Below are positions 1-6,905 of a stretch of 10,966 nt of DNA, in pieces. Both the position numbers and the translations under genes were made by a program. Source of the DNA: Deltaproteobacteria bacterium (GTDB lineage Bacteria; Desulfobacterota; Desulfuromonadia; Desulfuromonadales; Geopsychrobacteraceae); assembly GCA_009993495.1 (NCBI GenBank), contig JAACTI010000141.1, forward strand, positions 1-10,966. Direction: 5' to 3'. Position 1 is the first letter of the stretch. Each line of letters begins with the position of its first letter. The notes under the pieces were generated by a model. It was not told where the DNA came from. It did no database searches and saw only the letters and a list, made by a program, of their open reading frames with translations.

Positions 1-607
1 TGATCTGGAAGTTGAGCGCGGCGAGACCTTAAGTATTATCGGGCCTTCGGGGGCGGGCAAAACCACCCTGTTGATGGCCCTCTCGGGTTTGGAGCGCCCA
101 ACTTCGGGAAGCGTACTGATCAACGGCTTTGACCTGGGCGTGGCCAGCGAAGATCAGCTCGCACGTTTCCGGCGCCGCCAGATCGGGATTGTTTTCCAGT
201 CATTCCATCTGATTTCGACCATGACGGCACTGGAAAATGTTGCTCTGCCCCTGGAATTCGCCGGGGAAAAGAACGCGCTGTCCTTGGCCGCCGCCGCCCT
301 GGACGCAACCGGCCTGGCGGCGCGCGTGCATCACCTGCCGGGACAACTTTCGGGCGGTGAACAGCAACGCGTCGCCCTCGCCCGGGCCTTTGTCGCCCGG
401 CCAGCACTGATTCTGGCCGACGAACCGACGGGCAACCTCGACCAGGACACAGGCCGCAACGTTATGAAACTGCTCTTCGACCTGCAACAGCAATTCAACA
501 CCACCCTGGTGCTGGTCACCCATGATTCCCTGCTGGCCGGTCGTTGCAGCCGTTCCCTGCTCATGGCCAAGGGAACTCTGCACGCATCCGCCGGAGAACC
601 CTCGTGA
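1..607 (+). CDS. ABC transporter ATP-binding protein, LolD/YbbA type (5' partial)
   Basis: Nucleotide-binding subunit of an ABC transporter, acting at the inner face of the cytoplasmic membrane and powering the permease encoded next. The reading frame is open to the first base of the window, so the gene starts upstream; 201 codons are visible and roughly 25-30 residues are probably missing. Walker A GPSGAGKT lies at 41-64. A Q-loop (IVFQSFHL) follows, then the ABC signature LSGGEQQR, Walker B LILADEPTGNLD and the H-loop VTHD, all intact, so the protein should hydrolyse ATP. The compact single domain, the LSGGEQQR signature and the following FtsX-type permease place it in the MacB/LolD/FtsE group, closest in context to E. 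coli YbbA. The stop codon overlaps the GTG start of the permease by 4 nt, indicating translational coupling. The ATPase call is very secure; the YbbA subgroup is inferred from context. Confidence 0.95.
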   Translation, partial: DLEVERGETLSIIGPSGAGKTTLLMALSGLERPTSGSVLINGFDLGVASEDQLARFRRRQIGIVFQSFHLISTMTALENVALPLEFAGEKNALSLAAAALDATGLAARVHHLPGQLSGGEQQRVALARAFVARPALILADEPTGNLDQDTGRNVMKLLFDLQQQFNTTLVLVTHDSLLAGRCSRSLLMAKGTLHASAGEPS

Positions 608-3126
608 GCGACCCACCGCTTCTACCTCAGGCCCTGCGTCTGGCCCGGCGCGAGCTACGTAGCGGGCTGCATGGTTTCGGGGTTTTTTTAGCCTGTCTCT
701 TTCTGGGCGTCTTTGCCCTCAGCGCCATCGGCAGTTTTACGGCGGCGGCCCGTTCCGGCCTGCAGGCCGACGCCAGCGCTCTCCTCGGCGGCGATCTGGA
801 AATACGCCAAATGCATCGGCCTCTCACCTCGGTTCAGCTCGACTTTCTGGGGCAACAAGGCCAGCTATCCCAAATTCTTGAACTGCGCACCATGGCGGCC
901 AATGCTGCTAACAGCGAACACAGTCTGGTCGAACTCAAGGCCGTTGACCACAAATATCCCCTCTATGGACAGTTGCAGCTCGACCCACCTCAATCCCTCG
1001 AACAGGCGCTGGATGGCGGGCAGGGTGCGGTGGTTGAAAACAGCCTGCTGCAGCGGCTGAAACTCAACATCGGCGATGGGCTGAAAATTGGCGATATCAC
1101 CCTGAAGGTCAATGCGGTATTGCGTTATGAGCCCGACCGCGACCTGCGGCCCTTTACCCTGGGGCCACGTCTGCTGGTCAGCCGCGACAGCCTTGAAGCT
1201 AGTGGTCTGCTACGACCCGGCAGTCTGGTAACCTACACTCAGCGCCTGCGCCTGGCCGATCCCAAAGGTGATGAACCTCTGGTCAGCCGTTTGAACGAGG
1301 CGTTTCCTGAGGCCGGTTGGCGGCTGCGTACCCGGCGCAATGCCGCGCCGCGGGTGACTTCGGTGCTCGACCGCATGGGCACCAACCTCAGCCTCCTCGG
1401 TCTCAGCGCTTTGCTCATCGGCGGTCTGGGGGTTGCCGGTGCGGTGCGTGGCTACCTGAGAGGCAAGCAGCTGCACATTGCCACCCTCAAATGTCTGGGT
1501 GCCACCAGTCGGCTGGTCTTCACCAGCTACCTGCTGCAAATTCTCTTTCTGGGAACCCTCGGCTCCCTCGCCGGCCTGATGGCCGGTGCGGCCCTGCCCT
1601 GGTTACTGGTGGTCAGCCTGGGTGCCAGCCTGCCAATTCCCCTGCAACTGGGAATTTATCCTCAGGAACTGCTGATTGCCGGCCTGTTCGGCCTGTTGAT
1701 TGCCCTGCTTTTTTCCCTCAAGGAGCTGGGCCGTGCCCGGCTGGTGCCCCCGGCGCTGCTCTTTCGCGGCGCGGCAAGCCTGGAAAAGCAAAAGATGGAT
1801 AAAACCATTCGCTGGATGGTCGCAACGGTGGGTTTACTCCTCATGGCCCTGGCCTGGTGGAGCAGTGCCGACCGGCGGCTGGCGGGCTGGTTTATTCTTG
1901 GCAGTCTCGCTTGTTTTCTGCTGTTTCGCCTGTTGTCGAGCCTGGTCATTCGCATCAGCCGCAAAATTCCACCGCCGACCAATCCGGCCCTGCGCCTGGC
2001 TCTGGCCAGTATCCACCGGCGCGGTTCCCCGGCCACCAGCGTGTTGTTTTCCCTGGGGCTCGGCCTGACCCTGCTGGTGATGATTGCCCAGGTACAGGCC
2101 AATCTGGACAATCTGGTTGCCTCAACCCTGCCCCAGGAGGCTCCGGCTTTTTTCTTTCTCGATATCCAGCCTGATCAACTCGCCGAATTTGAACACACCC
2201 TGAACGGGATTTCGGCGGTCAAAAAAATTGAACGCTATCCCACCCTGCGCGGGCGCATCACCGCCATCAACGGTGTCCCGTCAGAAGAGGTCAAAATTGC
2301 CCCGGAAGTGCGTTGGGCGGTGCGTGGTGACCGCTTTTTGAGCTACGCCGCGCGCCCGCCCGCCGGGGGAGAAATCACTGCCGGAAGCTGGTGGCCCGAA
2401 GATTATCGGGGTGAACCACTCATTTCCCTGACCGAAGATGTCGCCAAGGGCTTCGGCTTGCATCTGGGCGACAGCCTCACAGTCAATATTCTCGGTCGCG
2501 ACATCAGTGCTAAGGTCACCAGCCTGCGCACAGCCGACTGGTCGAGCCTGCAACTGAATTTTGTTATCCTCTTTTCGCCGGGCGTGCTCGAACAGGCGCC
2601 GCAGACGCATATCGCGGCGGTGCATGTTGCAGCGGGCGGCGAGGATCAGGTGTTTCGCGCTATCACCAGCCAATTTGCCAACATCTCAGCCATTGCCACA
2701 GCAGAAGTTCTCGCCAATGTCGGGCAAACCCTCGACCGCATCAGTACGCTCTTCAAGGCCATGGCCGCCCTGACCCTGCTCAGCGGGTTTCTGGTGTTGG
2801 CCGGAGCGATTTCCGCCGACCAGCACCGGCGCATTCATGACGCCGTCATCTTCAAAATCTGCGGTGCAACCCGGGGTAATATCCTGCTTTCCTTTGCCGC
2901 CGAGTTCTGCATTCTCGGGCTGGCCGCCGCCGCTATCAGCACCCTGGCCGGCTGTCTGGCCGCCCTCGCGATCGTCAAGGGCCCAATGAACATCGCTTTC
3001 CAGCTCTATCCCTGGATCGTCCTCGCCACCCTGGCGGCAGGCATTGCCCTGACCCTGGTGCTCGGGCTATCGGGAACCTGGAAGGCTCTGGGGAAGAAAC
3101 CGGCGGTTTATCTGCGCGATTTGTAG
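604..3126 (+). CDS. FtsX-type ABC transporter permease, YbbP-like
   Basis: Membrane subunit partnering the preceding ATPase, about 840 residues; E. coli YbbP is of similar size. I chose the GTG at 604 because it overlaps the ATPase stop (GTGA) and has GGAG at 593-596 seven bases upstream. An in-frame ATG at 544 would lie inside the ATPase gene. One N-terminal membrane segment (about residues 23-47) is followed by a large extracytoplasmic domain. A first FtsX domain (about 251-362) contains LKCLGATSR; central membrane segments lie at about 400-500. A second large periplasmic domain (about 500-715) precedes a second FtsX domain (about 730-825) with FKICGATRG. This duplicated FtsX layout is typical of YbbP and related predicted exporters with about ten membrane segments. 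Substrate unknown; MacB/LolCE relatives work on lipoproteins, lipids or peptides by a mechanotransmission mechanism. The permease class is secure; the exact function is not. Confidence 0.92.
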   Translation: MSDPPLLPQALRLARRELRSGLHGFGVFLACLFLGVFALSAIGSFTAAARSGLQADASALLGGDLEIRQMHRPLTSVQLDFLGQQGQLSQILELRTMAANAANSEHSLVELKAVDHKYPLYGQLQLDPPQSLEQALDGGQGAVVENSLLQRLKLNIGDGLKIGDITLKVNAVLRYEPDRDLRPFTLGPRLLVSRDSLEASGLLRPGSLVTYTQRLRLADPKGDEPLVSRLNEAFPEAGWRLRTRRNAAPRVTSVLDRMGTNLSLLGLSALLIGGLGVAGAVRGYLRGKQLHIATLKCLGATSRLVFTSYLLQILFLGTLGSLAGLMAGAALPWLLVVSLGASLPIPLQLGIYPQELLIAGLFGLLIALLFSLKELGRARLVPPALLFRGAASLEKQKMDKTIRWMVATVGLLLMALAWWSSADRRLAGWFILGSLACFLLFRLLSSLVIRISRKIPPPTNPALRLALASIHRRGSPATSVLFSLGLGLTLLVMIAQVQANLDNLVASTLPQEAPAFFFLDIQPDQLAEFEHTLNGISAVKKIERYPTLRGRITAINGVPSEEVKIAPEVRWAVRGDRFLSYAARPPAGGEITAGSWWPEDYRGEPLISLTEDVAKGFGLHLGDSLTVNILGRDISAKVTSLRTADWSSLQLNFVILFSPGVLEQAPQTHIAAVHVAAGGEDQVFRAITSQFANISAIATAEVLANVGQTLDRISTLFKAMAALTLLSGFLVLAGAISADQHRRIHDAVIFKICGATRGNILLSFAAEFCILGLAAAAISTLAGCLAALAIVKGPMNIAFQLYPWIVLATLAAGIALTLVLGLSGTWKALGKKPAVYLRDL

Positions 3127-3268
3127 CTGAGGGATTATCGGGCGATTTATGGACAGGATTTTATATCTGCCACGCGCAGCGTTCCGAAAGGGCTACCCGC
3201 CAGCCTTGCGCTGTGCTAGAAATAACCTGTTGATCCCCTGAGGCAGCCATCAAGAAGCTGGAATTGTG

Positions 3269-4597
3269 ATGAGGTCATTTTTTACTGTTACTCGAAAAGT
3301 TGCCTTCGGCTACCTGGCAATTATTCTTTTTGCGCTGCTGGCGGTGGGTTATGCCCTGGTCAGCCTGCATTATCACAATCAGCGTACCACCCAGTTGGTG
3401 GGGGGCCAATTCATTGCGTTCAGTCTGTTGCGCGATATTCGTCAGAATCTTCTCGGCCAGGAAAATCTGGAAAAACAGCTGCTGATTCTGCGCGATGCAC
3501 AATTGCTTGATTTACTCGAAAAACGCACGCAGGAACTGGCAGAAATTCAAACAAAACTCCGCGCGGCAACCCTGCCTGATTATTTTTACGCCCTGCCTCA
3601 AGATGTGACGGAATATGAAGAGCAGTCTTTTCAACTGCGCCAGACCATCAAAGAAACCCGCTGGCAGGATGCCGAGCTCCTCGCGGCGGAAAATACCAGC
3701 CCGCGTCGCAGCCAACTCATTGAAACTCTGGCAGGTTTGAACAATAAACATCAAGAAACTCTCGACCGTGAACTGAAAATTTTATCGAAGCAGAGCGATC
3801 ATGCCTACCAGCTGACCCTGCTCATCACCCTGGTCGGCATACTCTTGTCGGCACCCGTCGCCCTAACGGTCATTGCCAGCATTCATCGCTCGGTCAAGGC
3901 CTTGCAGCAAGCGACCCATGATATTGCCCGCGGCAGCTTCGACTCCCCCATTAATATTCGCGGTAGTGACGAATTCGGCCAACTGGCGCGTGACTTTGTG
4001 AGCATGGCCCAGAAACTGCGTGAACTGGAAAGCCAGAATCTGGATGCCAATCCCCTGACCCGCCTGCCGGGGAATCTGGTCATTGATCGCCGCATTGAAT
4101 GGTTGATTGCGCAGAAGGTTCCCTTTGCCCATCTGTATATTGATCTTGACAATTTCAAGGCCTACGGTGACCACTACGGCTACAAACTCGGCAGCAATGC
4201 TATTCATTTGGTCGGCAGCCTGTTGCGCGAGGTCACGGAACGCCAGGGCAACGCCGATGATCTCGTGGGTCATATTGGTGGCGATGATTATGTCATTCTG
4301 ACCACCCCTGAACTGGCCGAACCCCTGGCGCAAAAAATCATCGAAGATTTTGATCGCCTTGTCCCCGGGCTGTACGAACCGCAGGATCTGAAGGCCGGCT
4401 TCATTCAGGGGGTCGACCGCTACGGGGTTCGACGCGACTTTCCCCTGCTGACAATGTCCATTGCGATTACCCTGTCGGAAAATCTGGATCAGCCTTCGCT
4501 TTTGACCATCAGCCATAACTGTGCCAGGATGAAGAAACATTTGAAAAAAGAGAACAAAAGTAACTATCTGATCGATCGCCGAAAGCAACTGTTATGA
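3269..4597 (+). CDS. Membrane HAMP-GGDEF protein with degenerate GGDDY signature
   Basis: Predicted membrane sensor with a nucleotide-cyclase-fold output, about 442 residues. ATG 3269 is preferred because GGA at 3260-3262 sits 6 nt upstream; GTG 3266 is an equally framed alternative adding one residue. Numbering from GTG 3266: TM1 about 14-34; a helical periplasmic sensor about 35-180, probably a four-helix bundle; TM2 about 182-205; HAMP about 206-255 with SDEFGQLARDF; GGDEF domain about 260-440. The domain opens with NPLTRLPGN and has YIDLDNFKAY (metal-binding Asp 293), but the signature is GGDDY (338-342) instead of GG(D/E)EF. The RxxD inhibitory site is absent (NADD at 329-332). The LPGN, DNFKAY and HIGGDD features match a recognisable GGDEF subgroup often linked to c-di-GMP signalling without proven cyclase activity. 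The gene overlaps the following lipoprotein gene by 4 nt. Domain calls are secure; cyclase versus receptor role is open. Confidence 0.9.
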   Translation: MRSFFTVTRKVAFGYLAIILFALLAVGYALVSLHYHNQRTTQLVGGQFIAFSLLRDIRQNLLGQENLEKQLLILRDAQLLDLLEKRTQELAEIQTKLRAATLPDYFYALPQDVTEYEEQSFQLRQTIKETRWQDAELLAAENTSPRRSQLIETLAGLNNKHQETLDRELKILSKQSDHAYQLTLLITLVGILLSAPVALTVIASIHRSVKALQQATHDIARGSFDSPINIRGSDEFGQLARDFVSMAQKLRELESQNLDANPLTRLPGNLVIDRRIEWLIAQKVPFAHLYIDLDNFKAYGDHYGYKLGSNAIHLVGSLLREVTERQGNADDLVGHIGGDDYVILTTPELAEPLAQKIIEDFDRLVPGLYEPQDLKAGFIQGVDRYGVRRDFPLLTMSIAITLSENLDQPSLLTISHNCARMKKHLKKENKSNYLIDRRKQLL

Positions 4598-5079
4598 AAA
4601 TACGCCGACTTTTTTGTCTAGCTCTTCTTCTTGCCGGAAGCCTAAGCGCGTGCACCCTGCCCGGATTCCTCCGCCCCGGCACCGATAGTGCCAAACTTTT
4701 TGCGCAAGGGATTGATGCGTATCAGGCGAGCAACGATCTCACCCTTCTGCAGCAACTGGCCAACCAGCCCGTGCAAGAAGCTTGGCAGACGCGCGCGGCG
4801 GCCCTTTTGGCTCTGATTGAAGAGCTTGAGCGCAACCAACAACACTCACGTCGGCAGGCACGGCAGCAGGAGAAGCACGGCAACCTTCTGCTCAGCGGCG
4901 TAGAAGAGCAACTGCTTGATTGTCAACAACAAAGCAGCACCGCTCTTGATGCAAAAAACGCGGAATTGGCGCGCTGTCAACGCGAAAAAACCGCCCTTGG
5001 CCAGGATGTCAGAATTCTGGAAGACACCCTCACCCGCCTGAAAGATGTCTTGATTCATACCGAACGCCAGGCACAATAG
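4594..5079 (+). CDS. Small coiled-coil lipoprotein, partner candidate of the GGDEF sensor
   Basis: Predicted lipoprotein of 161 residues. A positively charged start (MKIRR), a short hydrophobic stretch and a lipobox LSAC with the acylated Cys at residue 20 form a clear type II signal peptide. Thr-Leu after the Cys gives no Asp +2 retention signal, so outer-membrane sorting is expected under the Lol rule. Mature residues about 30-155 are helical and rich in Gln, Glu, Arg and Leu with coiled-coil character; two Cys (in LLDCQQQ and ARCQREK) could form a disulfide or dimer contacts. ATG 4594 overlaps the upstream TGA (ATGA) and has no strong Shine-Dalgarno sequence, so translation probably depends on the GGDEF gene. 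The arrangement of membrane sensor followed by helical lipoprotein resembles QseE/GlrK-QseG (YfhG), where the lipoprotein modulates the sensor. I do not see enough sequence similarity to name it QseG. Function unknown. Confidence 0.85.
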   Translation: MKIRRLFCLALLLAGSLSACTLPGFLRPGTDSAKLFAQGIDAYQASNDLTLLQQLANQPVQEAWQTRAAALLALIEELERNQQHSRRQARQQEKHGNLLLSGVEEQLLDCQQQSSTALDAKNAELARCQREKTALGQDVRILEDTLTRLKDVLIHTERQAQ

Positions 5080-5091
5080 TGCGTTTCGGCG

Positions 5092-6051
5092 ATGGATAAT
5101 TCCAAGGATCCGGCGGCTCCGGCGGCCCATGAACCCCCAGGCTGGCTGGCGTTACCCGTCGATTTTCATAGCGGCAACCCGGTCGGGGTCTTTTCGCGCC
5201 GCCAGATCAGGCGCTGGGGGTTGGTGCTGGAAGCACGCGCCATTCGTTTTCACCCGCAACCAGTACCTCATGGTTGGCAGTTGCGCATTGACTCGGCCGA
5301 TTTTGTGCGCGCCCTGGTGGAATTACGCCGCTACGAAGAGCTGAATCGCGACTGGCCTCCGCGGCTGCATCAGTCGCAAAGCTCCAGCGACAACAGCCTG
5401 ACCAGCCTGTGTGTTCTGGTACTGCTGGCGTGTTTTTTCAATCTGACCCAGCTGCATATCAATCTCGCCGGACATTCCCCGGTCGACTGGACGGAACTGG
5501 GCAACGCTCACGCGGGAAAAATTCTCACCGGAGACTGGTGGCGGACACTGACCGCCTTGACCCTGCATGCCGATTGGTTGCATTTATTCGGCAACCTGGT
5601 TTTGGGCGGGCTGTTCCTCCAGCGGCTCTGCCAGTATCTGGGCGCGGGCCTCGGCTGGACGCTGGTGTTGGCCAGTGGTGCTCTGGGAAATTTGTGCAAT
5701 GCCCTGCTCCAGTCTGCCGACCATCGCGCTGTTGGTGCTTCGACGGCAGTTTTCGGTGCCGTCGGCATTCTCGCCGCCATCGGGGTGCTGCGCAAACGCC
5801 AGAGCCTGGGGCCACGCTGGACATTGCCTGTCGCCGCCGCTCTCGCCCTGCTGGCGCTGCTTGGCAGTGCGGGAGAACGCACCGATATTGGCGCTCATCT
5901 GTTCGGTTTCGGCTGTGGTTTTGTTTTGGGTCTGGCCACCGAAGGCTTGTTGCGCAAATTTGGCCGACCCGGCAGCGCTTTCAATCGCGGCCTGGCGATT
6001 TTGTGTATAGCGCTGATCAGTGCGGCCTGGTGGCTGGCCCTGCAACACTGA
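5092..6051 (+). CDS. Rhomboid family intramembrane serine protease
   Basis: Predicted inner-membrane protease that cleaves transmembrane substrates, 319 residues. A soluble N-terminal domain (about residues 1-100) precedes a membrane core (about 103-315). Rhomboid hallmarks are present in order: GDWWRTLTALTLH entering TM2, then H159, H164 and N168 in HADWLHLFGN (oxyanion-hole region); the catalytic Ser 217 in GASTAVFG; and the catalytic His 269 in IGAHLFG. The serine motif reads GAST instead of the canonical GxSG, but Ser and His are both retained, so activity is plausible. The gene follows the lipoprotein gene by 12 nt on the same strand, with no obvious Shine-Dalgarno sequence before ATG 5092, which suggests coupled translation in the GGDEF-lipoprotein-rhomboid group. 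Whether the lipoprotein or the sensor is a substrate is unknown. Family assignment is secure; substrate and biological role are not. Confidence 0.92.
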   Translation: MDNSKDPAAPAAHEPPGWLALPVDFHSGNPVGVFSRRQIRRWGLVLEARAIRFHPQPVPHGWQLRIDSADFVRALVELRRYEELNRDWPPRLHQSQSSSDNSLTSLCVLVLLACFFNLTQLHINLAGHSPVDWTELGNAHAGKILTGDWWRTLTALTLHADWLHLFGNLVLGGLFLQRLCQYLGAGLGWTLVLASGALGNLCNALLQSADHRAVGASTAVFGAVGILAAIGVLRKRQSLGPRWTLPVAAALALLALLGSAGERTDIGAHLFGFGCGFVLGLATEGLLRKFGRPGSAFNRGLAILCIALISAAWWLALQH

Positions 6052-6066
6052 AAAATACATCCGTAG

Positions 6067-6083
6067 TTTGACAATGGGTCAAA
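6067..6083. promoter_or_regulatory. Short inverted repeat containing a TTGACA box
   Basis: TTTGAC (6067-6072) and GTCAAA (6078-6083) form a perfect 6-bp dyad with a 5-nt spacer, 40 bp before the HNH nuclease start. The left arm contains TTGACA, a consensus -35 hexamer, but no good -10 is found at 16-18 nt (the best stretch is about AATCGG/TCGGTG). It could be an operator overlapping a weak promoter for the next two genes, or chance. Confidence 0.25.
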
Positions 6084-6122
6084 GGCACAAATCGGTGAAA
6101 CCCTCAGTAAGAGAGAAGGATC

Positions 6123-6482
6123 ATGTCCACGACCAAAGCCGACCAATTTTTGGCGGAAGCGCGCAAGGATGAACAGCAGCGTCTGGCGGGATATCGCGAA
6201 AAAGCCTTAAAACTTTTCCCCCACGTGTGTGGCCGTTGTACACGCGAATTTGAAGGGAAGAAGCTGCGGGAACTCACGGTTCATCATCGGGATCACAATC
6301 ACGATAACAATCCGCCCGACGGCAGCAACTGGGAACTGCTGTGTATCTATTGCCACGACCAAGAGCACATGCGCGGGCTGAATCAGTATCAGACCGACAA
6401 TTCTGCCGACCGCCAGAGCGGCCCAACCCTGGGCCATTCGCCATTTGCCAACCTTGCCCAGCGCCTTAAGCCGGGGAAATAA
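6123..6482 (+). CDS. yajD: YajD-like HNH endonuclease
   Basis: Small HNH-family nuclease of 119 residues, close in length and layout to E. coli YajD. After a charged N-terminal helix comes a zinc-knuckle pair CGRC (Cys 36 and 39). The HNH core follows: HHRDHNHDNNPPDGSNW (about residues 54-70), then C-I-Y-C-H (Cys 74, Cys 77, His 78) and His 82. The two CxxC pairs are expected to bind structural zinc, and His 55, Asn 69 and His 78 are the likely ββα-metal residues. A purine-rich ribosome-binding stretch, GAGAGAAGGA, lies at 6111-6120. YajD itself has no firmly established role; family members nick or cleave DNA in vitro or resemble phage HNH proteins. It sits 71 nt after the rhomboid gene and 26 nt before the DUF3820 gene. 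I see no toxin-antitoxin or homing context. Confidence 0.88.
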   Translation: MSTTKADQFLAEARKDEQQRLAGYREKALKLFPHVCGRCTREFEGKKLRELTVHHRDHNHDNNPPDGSNWELLCIYCHDQEHMRGLNQYQTDNSADRQSGPTLGHSPFANLAQRLKPGK

Positions 6483-6508
6483 GGTTTCAACCAGTCAAAC
6501 GAGTCGCC

Positions 6509-6754
6509 ATGAAATCTTCGCTCAGGTTCAGTTCCGATGATCACCAGGCCCTCCTCGAACTCGCCGCGGCGCGCATGCCCTTCGGTAAACACGCCGGTAT
6601 GCGGCTGGTTGATTTGCCCGAACCCTATGTGGTCTGGTTGGCCCGGCAGGGCTTTCCCGAAGGGAAACTCGGGGAGATGCTGGGCACTATTTATGAAATT
6701 AAACGCAATGGCCTGGAATATCTGTTTGCGCCTCTACTCAGGCCTGAACCCTGA
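6509..6754 (+). CDS. DUF3820 family protein
   Basis: Small cytoplasmic protein of 81 residues. The core MPFGKHAGMRLVDLPEPYVV (residues 23-42), continuing into WLARQGFPEGKLGEML and YEIKRNGLEYL, matches the DUF3820 family (Pfam family described as a putative quorum-sensing-regulated virulence factor). The family name comes from a Pseudomonas structure and does not establish function here. There is no signal peptide, membrane segment or metal-binding Cys/His cluster. The Shine-Dalgarno sequence is weak (GAG at 6501-6503), and the gene probably shares a transcript with the HNH nuclease gene 26 nt upstream. It is the last plus-strand gene before the terminator at 6848-6885. Family call is good; biological role is unknown. 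Confidence 0.8.
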   Translation: MKSSLRFSSDDHQALLELAAARMPFGKHAGMRLVDLPEPYVVWLARQGFPEGKLGEMLGTIYEIKRNGLEYLFAPLLRPEP

Positions 6755-6847
6755 GTTTGTCTATCCTCTTGATTGCGCAGGCTTCGACAAACATCTTGCC
6801 GCACGCGGATTGGTCGTTATTACGGTAAGTTTATCCCGTCATTTAAC

Positions 6848-6885
6848 AAAAAAAGGATCGGCTCCGGTGAGCCGATCCTTTTTTT
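6848..6885. terminator. Bidirectional intrinsic terminator between convergent genes
   Basis: A perfect 10-bp stem, GGATCGGCTC (6855-6864) with GAGCCGATCC (6869-6878), closes a 4-nt CGGT loop. Seven A residues flank it on the left (6848-6854) and seven T residues on the right (6879-6885). It therefore reads as a strong Rho-independent terminator on both strands, ending the DUF3820 transcript (plus) and the sucCD transcript (minus, 20 nt after the sucD stop). Confidence 0.95.
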
Positions 6886-6905
6886 GTTGAGAGATTGAAG
6901 AAATT

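Noticed and set aside
3127..3268. Promoter or terminator between the permease and GGDEF genes
   Set aside because: An imperfect 8-bp pairing (3174-3181 with 3209-3216) is present, but there is no U-tract and no convincing -35/-10 pair; I could not support a specific site.
3863..4588. Long minus-strand open frame (241 codons) antisense to the GGDEF gene
   Set aside because: It is a shadow of the well-supported plus-strand gene: its translation has no recognisable domain and its length follows from the codon bias of the real frame.
5409..6071. Second plus-strand frame of 220 codons overlapping the rhomboid gene
   Set aside because: The other frame carries all rhomboid motifs; this one is Arg/Pro/Gly-rich out-of-frame translation.
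6755..6847. Small gene between the DUF3820 stop and the terminator
   Set aside because: No open frame with a start codon and ribosome-binding site is apparent; it looks like a plain 3' untranslated region.
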